Assembly (NCBI GenBank): GCA_024692105.1
Contig: JAILMZ010000056.1
Coordinates: 1 to 32,798, forward strand
Direction: 5' to 3'
From: Saccharofermentans sp.
Lineage (GTDB): Bacteria > Bacillota_A > Clostridia > Saccharofermentanales > Saccharofermentanaceae
Length of the DNA: 32,798 nt
Both the position numbers and the translations under genes were made by a program. This document shows, one piece after another, positions 7,310-15,683 of the stretch (the first letter of the stretch is position 1; each line of letters starts with the position of its first letter). The notes under the pieces were generated by a model. It was not told the origin of the DNA, did not search any database, and saw only the letters and a list, made by a program, of their open reading frames with translations.

Positions 7310-8433
7310 ACGAGACCGAAACGACATCTCTCGATAAGACCGTCTGTATAGTCGGCAGCGGATTGTCCGGTCTCGTCTGCGGCATGCGTCTTGCCAAGGC
7401 AGGCTTCCATGTCTCGATCGTGGAAGAGCTTGCATCCCCCGGCGGACTCCTGGCCTATACCAGGATCGGCAGGGAATACCTGGAGCTCCTCCCCCATCAC
7501 CTGAGAAAATCCGACAAGGCTCTTCTCGCACTCGCACGCGAGATGGGCGTCGAGGACAAGATAAAGTGGTACGACTCGACATGGTCAGGCAGAGCATCGC
7601 ACCGCAAGGTCGGCTACTTTGACGGCGGTTTCTCCTGCCTGGTATCAAGCCTTATGCAGGACATCACCGACTGCGGAGGACACATACTCTTCTCGACAAC
7701 CGTCGCGGAAATCTCCGAACTGTCCACGGAAGACGGCAGCAAGGGCTACCGCACTTCCTGCATACTCACCAACTCGACAAGATACGTCATCGACAGCAGA
7801 TACCTGATCTTCACGGGTTCCTGCAGAACATTCGTAAATGTCTCGCACGGTCTTCCCATCCCGATCGACTTAAGGGACATCATGATGAACGTTACGTACA
7901 AGGCGGGACTGTCTGTCATGATGGTCTCAAAGAAACCCGTCTCCGAAATGTTCTTCCAGCACGCGCCGGATTTCCTGCCGTTCGAGAACATCATCAACCA
8001 CACGGCCGCTTTCGGCGAGCGCGGTTACGGCGGACACGTATTCTACCTGACTGGCAAGTGCTCGACTACGGATAACCTTTGGATAGAATCTGACTCGTCA
8101 ATCATGACGAGGTATTTCACCGCACTGCGCAAACTCTATCCTTCCATCCGGAAATCCGACATCAAGTCCTGGCGAGTAACCAAGACACGCTATGCGATCT
8201 CGGAAAAATATCCGGAGATCGATCTTACCAACCCCTGCGAAAACCTCTATATCTGCACTTCGGGTCTTACCAGATTCCAGACTGCGAACGAGCCCGTAAA
8301 CCATATGGATCCGGTAGTTCAGCTCGCCGGCAGCATCAGTGCCGCGATAATCGCCAAGGCAAAGGAAGCCGAGGAATCCTTCGAGGTCGAAGATACCGGA
8401 ACGGAGATCACGAGTCTGGCGGAACTGGTCTAA
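7306..8433 (+). CDS. FAD-dependent oxidoreductase, phytoene desaturase/HemY-like fold
   Basis: 375 residues. The N-terminal dinucleotide-binding motif VGSGLSGLVCGMRLAKAG is followed by an acidic strand end (VSIVEE), then the GGLLAYTRIG segment that contacts FAD in the amine oxidase/protoporphyrinogen oxidase superfamily. The C-terminal NLYICTSGLTRFQTANEPVN resembles the second FAD-contact region. The substrate is unknown; the sequence is not close enough to name HemY, Glf or a carotenoid enzyme. Its start overlaps the DUF1015 stop (ATGA), and the YYY gene begins 12 bases after it, so the three are co-translated. Related oxidoreductases may act on lipid-linked or polyprenyl substrates, which would fit the membrane partner, but that is inference. 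Confidence 0.8.
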   Translation: MNETETTSLDKTVCIVGSGLSGLVCGMRLAKAGFHVSIVEELASPGGLLAYTRIGREYLELLPHHLRKSDKALLALAREMGVEDKIKWYDSTWSGRASHRKVGYFDGGFSCLVSSLMQDITDCGGHILFSTTVAEISELSTEDGSKGYRTSCILTNSTRYVIDSRYLIFTGSCRTFVNVSHGLPIPIDLRDIMMNVTYKAGLSVMMVSKKPVSEMFFQHAPDFLPFENIINHTAAFGERGYGGHVFYLTGKCSTTDNLWIESDSSIMTRYFTALRKLYPSIRKSDIKSWRVTKTRYAISEKYPEIDLTNPCENLYICTSGLTRFQTANEPVNHMDPVVQLAGSISAAIIAKAKEAEESFEVEDTGTEITSLAELV

Positions 8434-8445
8434 AGGAAGTCAATA

Positions 8446-11139
8446 ATGTCCAAGCAAGTAGCAAGCCTTAACAAGTCAACATCCATGAAAACGGCATCGG
8501 TCATCGAGATGCCGGCTAAGGCACTTTGGCTGTTGCTTCCCTTCGCACTGCTCCTTGGCATTGGACTTATTACGATGGGGCCCACTGACACCTTTTATGT
8601 CTTAAGGTGGGCAGCGGTCCTCTTTGCCGGAACGCTTATCACTCTGCCCCTGGCAACAAAGCTGTTCGGTTCGTTCGGAAGCGGCGGATTCATCATGTCG
8701 CAGACAATGTCTATTATCGCCGTAAGCCTTTTTGTATGGACATTCACATACATGAAGATATATGTCTTCAACTTCGTCACCGTTCTGATCGCAGCAGTCA
8801 TTGCAGGCGGAATATGTTACGGCATACCGTCACTGCGCAAATCCCTCAAGGACAAGCTCTCTGAGCCTTTGTTCATCGAGCGCGTCGTCATTGAAGAATG
8901 CGCATTCATGCTGATCTTTGTCCTCATGTGTTACTTCAAGGGTTTCAACGTGATCATCAACGGACAGGAAAAGTTCATGGACTACGGTTTCATTATGTCG
9001 ATGCTTAGGAACCCCAATCTTCCCGCTAACGATATGTGGCTTGCCGGTAAACCGATCAACTATTACTATTTCGGTCAGTTCATGTGGGCGCTCGTCATCA
9101 AAGTCACGGGGGTACCTCCTCAGGTCGGTTATTCCATCGCAATGTGTTCTTCGACTGCGATCCCCTTTGCTATGAGCTTCTCGCTCGGAATAATGCTCAA
9201 CGAAGCAGCCGTAAAAGAAGGTCTGCATCCTAATGTCTTATGCAAATATTTCGCAGGTATCCTGACAGGATGCGCTGTATCTCTCTGGGGTAATTCACAC
9301 TCCTTCTTCTATGACGAGAACAGCATCGGCAATGGTCTTCTCGGCTTTTTCAAGGCATTGGGATTCGAAGTCGGACAGACGGATGATTTCTTCTATCCGA
9401 ACTCCACGCGATACATCGGATGGAACCCCGAGGTAATGACGAACGGCGGAGACTACACGATCGAGGAATTCCCCTTCTATTCATATCTCGTAGGCGACCT
9501 TCATGCACACGTCATATCGATGATGGTATCTCTCCTCATCGCAGCCGTGATGCTCGCTCTTCTCATCAGGACCAAATATCCTTCGGCTGTCGAGAAGGCA
9601 GTAAAGATGACCAAGTTCAATTTCTCTTCTCCGGGCGGAAGGCTCGCTGAAGAATATAAAGAAACATTCTCTTTTGAGCTCTTCCTGGCGGCAGTCCTTC
9701 TCGGCGTCGCACAGATGACGAGTTACTGGGATTTCCTTATCTACTTCATCTTCTGCTCGATGGCACTTCTTGTCATCAACACGAGAAGATCGCAGAAGTT
9801 TGCAGATCTGGTCGGAGTATCTTTCTTCGCATTCAATGTGTTCGGAATACTCTTCATCTACCTGTTCACCAGCAGCGAACCCTGGGCACTGGTCGCTTTT
9901 GAAGCGGCATTCGGAAGCGTGGCATATCTGCTGACTGTCTATGACCCCTGTGCGCTCGACCGTACCTCATTCCAGATGAGCATCCTTTTTACCGTGGCGC
10001 ATGTCGTCGCACTTCCGTTCAACCTGAATTTCGACATGATATCCAACTCCCTTGGCAGAGTTAAGAACACATCCGATCCGTATCAGCTCTATATCCTGTG
10101 GGGAACGCATGTATTCATCTGCGTTGTATTCTTCGTCGCGACCATCATAACCAAGAACTACAAACCGGCTGCGCAGCACCCCAAGAAATCCGCTGCTTAC
10201 AAGCCTGTTACTGTCGGTCCCGAAGACTCTGTATTCTCCAATCCGGTACAGGCATTCTTCGGCAAACGCAACCTCATAGATATATTCGTCTGCGGCATCG
10301 TGGTAATCGGAATAATGCTCATAATCGCGCCCGAGATATTCTATGTAAGAGACATCTATACGGCAGGTTACTTAAGATCGAACACTATGTTCAAGTTCAC
10401 TTTCGCGGCGTTCATCCTGCTGTCGATCGCGATGGCATATTCCATCGTAAGACTCTTCTGGATCGTAACCAAGAAAGGCCTCTTCAGTTCTGCAGCACTT
10501 GCCGTTGCATTGCTTGAACTTGCGCTCTGCCTCGTTCCTGCCCACTACACGATAGTCTCGCTGAAGCAGCGCTGCAACGGAACTCTTAACAAAGAGGGTT
10601 ATCAGGGACTCGACGGAACCATATATCTTCAGACATACTCCACCAGGGTCGAATATACGGATGACCTGGTCGATCTGTCCGATTACTATGCGGCGGTCGA
10701 GTGGCTCAATGAAAACATCGAAGGTTCTCCCGTCATCTGTGAGGCATACGGCAACAGTTATACGGACAGATGCATCGTCTCGGCTTACACCGGTCTTCCC
10801 ACCGTATTCGGATGGATGACTCACGAATGGCTCTGGAGATATCACGGCATCGTCGACCCGGAGACTGACACGCTCAAGTCCGATCCTCAGAACGATGTAT
10901 TCAGCATCTACATCACGCCGAGACACAACGATATCGATATGGTCTATCTGTCAGGCAACGTTCAGCAGGTCCAGCAGATAATCAACAAGTACAACATCGA
11001 GTACATCATCATCGGAAACATCGAGATGTATTCTTACTGGGCAGACAACAACAACACCTTTGCCCAGTTAGGCGAAGTCGTATTCTCGTCGGGCAGCCTC
11101 AACATCTATAAGGTTACGCCCAATTCAAACTTAGTCTGA
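8446..11139 (+). CDS. DUF2298 (YYY) polytopic membrane protein, glycosyltransferase-like
   Basis: 897 residues with roughly 13-16 hydrophobic segments. The diagnostic KPINYYYFGQF stretch (Y206-Y208) is present, preceded by ANDMWLAG. GDLHAHVISMM, another conserved block of the family (usually GDLHPH), is near residue 350. The C-terminal 180 residues form an exposed domain with DYYAAVEWLNEN, MTHEWLWRYHG and IEYIIIGNIE. That organisation resembles membrane GT-C glycosyltransferases of the GT39/PMT type, but catalysis has not been shown here. The family is best known in Chloroflexi and archaea. AAAGGAAGT precedes the start. The stop codon abuts the stop codon of the convergent rluA-like gene. Confidence 0.88.
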   Translation: MSKQVASLNKSTSMKTASVIEMPAKALWLLLPFALLLGIGLITMGPTDTFYVLRWAAVLFAGTLITLPLATKLFGSFGSGGFIMSQTMSIIAVSLFVWTFTYMKIYVFNFVTVLIAAVIAGGICYGIPSLRKSLKDKLSEPLFIERVVIEECAFMLIFVLMCYFKGFNVIINGQEKFMDYGFIMSMLRNPNLPANDMWLAGKPINYYYFGQFMWALVIKVTGVPPQVGYSIAMCSSTAIPFAMSFSLGIMLNEAAVKEGLHPNVLCKYFAGILTGCAVSLWGNSHSFFYDENSIGNGLLGFFKALGFEVGQTDDFFYPNSTRYIGWNPEVMTNGGDYTIEEFPFYSYLVGDLHAHVISMMVSLLIAAVMLALLIRTKYPSAVEKAVKMTKFNFSSPGGRLAEEYKETFSFELFLAAVLLGVAQMTSYWDFLIYFIFCSMALLVINTRRSQKFADLVGVSFFAFNVFGILFIYLFTSSEPWALVAFEAAFGSVAYLLTVYDPCALDRTSFQMSILFTVAHVVALPFNLNFDMISNSLGRVKNTSDPYQLYILWGTHVFICVVFFVATIITKNYKPAAQHPKKSAAYKPVTVGPEDSVFSNPVQAFFGKRNLIDIFVCGIVVIGIMLIIAPEIFYVRDIYTAGYLRSNTMFKFTFAAFILLSIAMAYSIVRLFWIVTKKGLFSSAALAVALLELALCLVPAHYTIVSLKQRCNGTLNKEGYQGLDGTIYLQTYSTRVEYTDDLVDLSDYYAAVEWLNENIEGSPVICEAYGNSYTDRCIVSAYTGLPTVFGWMTHEWLWRYHGIVDPETDTLKSDPQNDVFSIYITPRHNDIDMVYLSGNVQQVQQIINKYNIEYIIIGNIEMYSYWADNNNTFAQLGEVVFSSGSLNIYKVTPNSNLV

Positions 11140-11706
11140 TCAGAAAAGGTTCCAGGGGAATATGTCTTCTTTTTGGATCGTTACGGTCTTAACTTCCGAC
11201 TGCTCTGATTCTTTAAAGGAAAGCTTGCCGCACATGAGCGCGACAGGACACTTGATCCTGCTTCCGTACTTTCCGTCGCCTGCGAGAGGGTGCTTTCTCG
11301 CGGCAAACTGAGCCCTGATCTGATGGGTTCTTCCCGTATCGAGGACTGCCCTCACATATGAAAGGTCATTTGCTTCATCGTATCCGAGCAGGTCACATTC
11401 AAGCTTTGCTTCCCTGACGCCTTTTCTCATGCGCTTTACCGGGAAGGTACGGTTGGATCTGGAGTCATGGAAGAGAAGATCTGTCATCTGCATGTGATCC
11501 TGTTCGAGCTTCCCCGAGCAGACAAGGAAGTATTCCTTATCGACCACCCGTACAGTGCTGCCCTTCGCCGTAAGGACAAGTATGCCTCTTACGGGAACAT
11601 CCAGCCTGTACAGAGCGCTGTATCCTTCAAATCCGGTCTTCTCGCTGTTCTCGCCGGCTTCCTTAAGGACTATGAGATAATCTTTTCCGCTTTCTAATAC
11701 ATTCAT
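11140..11706 (-). CDS. Small RluA-family pseudouridine synthase
   Basis: 188 residues. The catalytic aspartate motif is LYRLDVPVRGILVL (D36, in place of HRLD), and TGRTHQIRAQFA with PLAGDGKYG near residues 125-150 is the conserved RluA/TruC block. Pseudouridine synthases of this branch modify 23S rRNA or tRNA. The protein lacks an S4 domain and is shorter than the usual 220-320 residues, with a compressed region between the catalytic loop and the second motif. It is last in the serC-serA-GH32 operon, 16 bases after the GH32-like gene. The target base is unknown. Confidence 0.87.
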   Translation of the reverse strand: MNVLESGKDYLIVLKEAGENSEKTGFEGYSALYRLDVPVRGILVLTAKGSTVRVVDKEYFLVCSGKLEQDHMQMTDLLFHDSRSNRTFPVKRMRKGVREAKLECDLLGYDEANDLSYVRAVLDTGRTHQIRAQFAARKHPLAGDGKYGSRIKCPVALMCGKLSFKESEQSEVKTVTIQKEDIFPWNLF

Positions 11707-11722
11707 ATCCGTCTATGTGTAT

Positions 11723-12757
11723 TCAACAGATCACCATCGATATATTCTCGGAGCCGCCGTCAATAAAGAGTTCCACGCTCTCGGCATCTTCTATCGTCCC
11801 TACATCAGGCTCGCTGCGGTACATCTTGGTGAACAGCGTCCTGCCCTCTATCTTTATGCTGAGCGTACCCTTATCAAAATCAACAAACCTGCTCTCGGCC
11901 CTTAATGCGGGCATAAGGTCAGGATGCGGAAGAAGTGCCGGTCTGCCGCTTAGATCAAGGAACATCTCCCTCGGGACAGTGAGCATTCCCGTATCCAGCT
12001 TGGTGCTGTAGAGCCATGCGATAAGCACTCGCCTGCCGTCTTCGTCCTCAAAAGGCACCGGATTATAGTATTCTGTGCTTGTCTCGATCGGGATGAAAGG
12101 ATCTTCGGAGTTATCGTATTCAAATGCCTCCCCGTCAAACTCTCCCGTCGCAAGAAGCACTCTCGTCGGGACGTGTTTTTGTCCCTGGAGCATGAATACC
12201 CATGTATCTTCCAGCGGGAATATCGTAGGAGATTCTATCGCCGTTCCGAATCTGATATCGGACAGCAGCTCTGACTTGTAAATCCAGTTAAGAAGATCTT
12301 CCGATTCATACAACAGGACCTTGGCAACACCTTCAGATCCTGCTCCGACGGTCATGAAAAACCTGTTTTTGAACCTGAAAACATACGGATCCCTGAAGAC
12401 CTGATAGTCTTTGCCTGCAGGCGGGAACGCAATAACGGCGGGGTTTGTAACATTGTTATACGTCTCACCGTCTTCCGAGAAGGCAGCTAAGATCCCATCT
12501 TCACCTTCTCTGGTATAGAACAGCCAGATCCTGCCATCAGACACTATGCTAGAGCCCGAAAGCGAACCCTTGCCGAGCACGATACCCCTCTCTTCCCAAT
12601 CTATCAGATCGGAAGATACGGCATGGCCCCAGCTGATGTTGCCATAGCGTTTTGCTTCGGGGTTCGTCTGATAGAACAGGTGATATTTACCATCAAAAAA
12701 CACAAGACCGCATGGCGATCCCTGCCATCCGGTCTTGCATCTGAAATGGTATTTCAT
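11723..12757 (-). CDS. GH32-fold protein (levanase/invertase-like) lacking the catalytic nucleophile
   Basis: 344 residues with a five-bladed beta-propeller pattern of glycoside hydrolase family 32. The motif that is normally WMNDPNG reads WQGSPCG (W11-G17), so the nucleophile Asp is Ser14 and both Asn residues are gone. The transition-state stabiliser FRDP (R122-D123-P124) and the acid/base Glu (E175 in IESPTIFP, normally ECP) remain. WGHAVSSDLIDWEE matches the family. The C-terminal beta-sandwich is much reduced but still ends with the typical VELFIDGG strand. It lies 11 bases after serA. Unless another residue substitutes, hydrolysis of fructosides is unlikely; a binding protein or a rewired enzyme is possible. 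No signal peptide, so cytoplasmic. Confidence 0.88.
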   Translation of the reverse strand: MKYHFRCKTGWQGSPCGLVFFDGKYHLFYQTNPEAKRYGNISWGHAVSSDLIDWEERGIVLGKGSLSGSSIVSDGRIWLFYTREGEDGILAAFSEDGETYNNVTNPAVIAFPPAGKDYQVFRDPYVFRFKNRFFMTVGAGSEGVAKVLLYESEDLLNWIYKSELLSDIRFGTAIESPTIFPLEDTWVFMLQGQKHVPTRVLLATGEFDGEAFEYDNSEDPFIPIETSTEYYNPVPFEDEDGRRVLIAWLYSTKLDTGMLTVPREMFLDLSGRPALLPHPDLMPALRAESRFVDFDKGTLSIKIEGRTLFTKMYRSEPDVGTIEDAESVELFIDGGSENISMVIC

Positions 12758-12768
12758 AAATAGTTATC

Positions 12769-14391
12769 TTATTTGAGCTCGAGGAGCGATACACGGAGAA
12801 CGCCTTCTGCGTTCGTGAGCTCGTCGATGATCTCCTGGGGAACCGACTGCTCGACGGCAACGAATGCCTGAGCGTGCGGGTTGTCGGAACCGTCCTGGTT
12901 CTTTCTGCCCCAGTGCATGGAAGCGATGTTGATGTTGTGGCTTCCAAGGATAGTAGCGATCCTTCCGATAACGCCCGGAACGTCGTTGTTCTTGATTGCG
13001 AGAACTGTGGAAGACAGAGGGCAGTTCATCTCGTAACCGAAGAAGGATACGATGACTTCCGTGTCAGGTCCGAATACAGTACCGTTGATCTTGAGCTCAC
13101 GGTCGTCCTCTGTATAGAACATAACGTTGATGAGGTTGTTGTACTTCTGGATAGACTCTGTCTTTGTCTCTACAACCTGGATGCCGCACTCGTCGATGCA
13201 CTCCTGAGCGTTAACGTAAGATACGTGGTCATTGCCCATACCTCTGAGAAGGCCCATCATGAGTGAAAGTGTAATGATGCCTGTGCCAGAATTGTCGGCA
13301 AGCTCGCCTCTGTAGCGTACTTCTACCTTCTTGATTGGAGTTGCTTCAGCCTGGAAGTACATAAGACCGATCTTCTCTGCGAGTGAGCAGTAAGGCTTGA
13401 TCTCTTCTACGCTGCCGGAGAACTGGGGCATGTTGATAGCTGCAACGAGTTCGCCCTTGAGAGCGCCGTCGATGAGTTCAACGATACCCTGACCTACCTT
13501 AGCTGTAGCCTCAACGGTGGACGCACCGAGGTGAGGTGTGATGATGCAGTTGGGAGCGTGGAGCAGAACGTTCTCAAAGTTCTGTTCGCCGGGCTGCTTG
13601 TTGTAAGAAGGCTCCTTATCGAACACGTCGATAGCTGCAGCTGCAACCTGGCCTTCAGCCAAAGCATCAGCGAGATCCTGCTCGTTAACGAGACCGCCTC
13701 TTGCGCAGTTGACGATCCTCACGCCTCTCTTGCACTTATAGAGCTGCTCCTTGGAGAGCATGTTGTATGTCTCTTTTGTTTTCGGAGTGTGCAAAGTGAT
13801 GAGATCTGCCTCAGCGAGGAGTTCATCAAGAGTCTGGCAGCGTCTTACGCCGAGCTTGTCGAACTTCTCTGTTGCTACGTAAGGGTCATATGCGATGACT
13901 GTCATGCCAACGCCCTTTAGCTTTCTGGATACGATGGAACCGATCCTTCCGAGACCGATGACACCGACTGTCTTGCCCTCGAGCTCAACGCCTACCCAGT
14001 TGCCTCTTCTGAAGTCATCGTTGTGAACGCCTTCGTTGGCCTGGATGGTATTTCTGAAGATGGCAAATGCCTGAGCTACTGCAAGCTCGCCTGCTGCCAT
14101 GTTGTTAGCCGTAGGAGTGTTGAGAGCGATAACTCCGTGATCTGTGCAGGCCTTAACGTCGATGTTGTCGATACCTGTACCTGCTCTGCCGACTGCCTTG
14201 AGGCATGTAGCGTTGCCGAGAAGAGTCTCGTTGATCTTTGTAGCGGATCTTACGATGATGGCATCGAAGCCCGGGATATGCTGCTCGATCTCCTCCTGGG
14301 AATGACCGAGGTATTCCTCGACCTCATATCCTCTGTCTCTTAAATACTGAACTGAATCTTCCGCAATGCTCTCGGTGATAAGAATCTTCAT
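12769..14391 (-). CDS. serA: D-3-phosphoglycerate dehydrogenase with ASB and ACT domains
   Basis: 540 residues; catalyses NAD-dependent oxidation of 3-phosphoglycerate, the first step of serine synthesis. The Rossmann motif GVIGLGRIGSIVSRKL is near residue 145. The catalytic Arg is in CARGGLV, the Glu in DVFDKEP and the His in ITPHLGAST. Residues about 320-460 match the intervening ASB region. The last 80 residues form an ACT domain (VPGVIGRIATILGSHNINIASMHWGR), the usual serine-feedback module. The architecture equals the long bacterial SerA. It sits 33 bases downstream of the serC-like gene and shares its promoter. Confidence 0.96.
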   Translation of the reverse strand: MKILITESIAEDSVQYLRDRGYEVEEYLGHSQEEIEQHIPGFDAIIVRSATKINETLLGNATCLKAVGRAGTGIDNIDVKACTDHGVIALNTPTANNMAAGELAVAQAFAIFRNTIQANEGVHNDDFRRGNWVGVELEGKTVGVIGLGRIGSIVSRKLKGVGMTVIAYDPYVATEKFDKLGVRRCQTLDELLAEADLITLHTPKTKETYNMLSKEQLYKCKRGVRIVNCARGGLVNEQDLADALAEGQVAAAAIDVFDKEPSYNKQPGEQNFENVLLHAPNCIITPHLGASTVEATAKVGQGIVELIDGALKGELVAAINMPQFSGSVEEIKPYCSLAEKIGLMYFQAEATPIKKVEVRYRGELADNSGTGIITLSLMMGLLRGMGNDHVSYVNAQECIDECGIQVVETKTESIQKYNNLINVMFYTEDDRELKINGTVFGPDTEVIVSFFGYEMNCPLSSTVLAIKNNDVPGVIGRIATILGSHNINIASMHWGRKNQDGSDNPHAQAFVAVEQSVPQEIIDELTNAEGVLRVSLLELK

Positions 14392-14424
14392 ATGTGTTTG
14401 CCCCTTTGTATATATAGGTTTGTA

Positions 14425-15510
14425 TTATGCTTTTGCCTTAAGTTCTGCGATGACTTCGTCAAGGTCCTTCAGCATCGTATTGATCTCGTCGACTGTTGTA
14501 TCAGCCATGTGAGCGATCCTGAATGTCTTGTCCTTGAGCGGGCCGTAACCGTTGCTCATGAGGTAACCCCTCTCGCCCATTGCCTTGTTGATGTCAGCAA
14601 AAGCGAGACCAGTTGTGTTGGTGATGCAGGTAACCGTAACTGAGAGGTTATCCGGATCGGAGTAGAGCTCGCAGTTCTTTCTTGCCCAGTCTCTTACGAT
14701 CTCAGCCATCTCGCAGTGTCTCTTGTAGCGGTTCTCGATGCCCTCTTCGAGGATCCTGTCGAGCTGGTAGTCCAATGCGAACATGTGTGACTCGGAAGGT
14801 GTTGAAGGATACTGATAAGGCTTCTCCTTAACAAACTTAACGAGTTCAAGGTAATCGAAGTAGAGGCCTCTGTTCTCGACTGTCTCTGCCTTGGCGATAG
14901 CCTTGTCGGATACGGAAGCGATCGCAAGTCCCGGAGGAAGTCCGAGGCACTTCTGAGAGGAAGTGATGCAGACATCGATTCCAAGCTCGTCTACGGGAAT
15001 GAGATCGCCGCCCATTGAGGATACGGCATCAACGCAGACGATAACATCGGGATACTTCTTGTATACTTCAGCGAGCTTTGCCATAGGATTGTGGATACCT
15101 GTGGAAGTCTCGTTCTGTGTGATCGTGATAAGGTCGTACTTGCCAGTGGAAAGAGCCTGCTCGAGCATCTCGGGTGTAGTGATCTGACCAAGTTCTGATT
15201 CGAAGAGGTCAGCCTCGATGCCGTTGGATGTGCACATCTTGTACCATCTCTTGCCGAACGCACCGATGGAGAATATTGCAGCTCTTGTCTTCGTGAAGCT
15301 TCTTACTGCGCCTTCCATAAGGCCTGAACCGGATGATGTTGACAGAACGATGGTGTTCTTTGTCTGCATTACCTTCTGAAGCTTCTCGGAGATACCCTGC
15401 TGAAGTGCAGATGCATCCTTGGTCCTGTGTCCGATCATGGGAGTAGCCATCTTCTCGAGAACGTCAGGTCTTACTTCGACCGGGCCCGGAATATAGAGTC
15501 TCTTATGCAT
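14425..15510 (-). CDS. serC: Class V aminotransferase, probable phosphoserine aminotransferase (SerC-like)
   Basis: 361 residues of the class V PLP family. The N-terminal YIPGPVEVRPDVLEKM and IGHRT are typical of the alanine-glyoxylate/SerC-like branch. The PLP-binding lysine is K187 in SSQKCLGLPPG, and D-A-V-S-S-M-G-G upstream contacts the cofactor. By sequence it is closer to serine-pyruvate/alanine-glyoxylate transaminases than to classical E. coli SerC. Operonic pairing with serA makes conversion of 3-phosphohydroxypyruvate to phosphoserine the likely job. No serB-like phosphatase is in the window. AGAGGG seven bases upstream supports the start. Confidence 0.88.
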   Translation of the reverse strand: MHKRLYIPGPVEVRPDVLEKMATPMIGHRTKDASALQQGISEKLQKVMQTKNTIVLSTSSGSGLMEGAVRSFTKTRAAIFSIGAFGKRWYKMCTSNGIEADLFESELGQITTPEMLEQALSTGKYDLITITQNETSTGIHNPMAKLAEVYKKYPDVIVCVDAVSSMGGDLIPVDELGIDVCITSSQKCLGLPPGLAIASVSDKAIAKAETVENRGLYFDYLELVKFVKEKPYQYPSTPSESHMFALDYQLDRILEEGIENRYKRHCEMAEIVRDWARKNCELYSDPDNLSVTVTCITNTTGLAFADINKAMGERGYLMSNGYGPLKDKTFRIAHMADTTVDEINTMLKDLDEVIAELKAKA

Positions 15511-15551
15511 AATTTAACCCTCTTTACGCGCGTTTTTTCTTAAGCAACGCT

Positions 15552-15580
15552 ATTATATACTTGCAAAATCGCTTTTTGAA
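15552..15580 (-). promoter_or_regulatory. Promoter of the serC-serA-GH32-rluA operon
   Basis: On the minus strand TTCAAA (15575-15580) and TATAAT (15552-15557) are 17 bases apart. The -10 is a perfect consensus; the -35 matches four of six. The leader to the serC ATG is about 35 bases, too short for a T-box or known amino-acid riboswitch. Confidence 0.65.
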
Positions 15581-15603
15581 GTTTGCCCGAATGGTACGAA
15601 TAT

Positions 15604-15651
15604 ACAAAAAAGAATCCCCCTGAACCGTTTTTATTGGATTCAGGGGGAATT
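15604..15651 (-). terminator. Rho-independent terminator of the PP2C-like/LysM gene
   Basis: Read on the minus strand, an ATTCCCCCTGAA arm pairs with TTCAGGGGGATT across an A-rich loop of about 10 bases. A run of six Ts follows (15606-15611, plus-strand As). It lies about 30 bases after the stop codon at 15684 and separates that gene from the serine operon. Confidence 0.9.
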
Positions 15652-15683
15652 GTTGCAAAGATGATTTTCGATTTACGGCGTTA

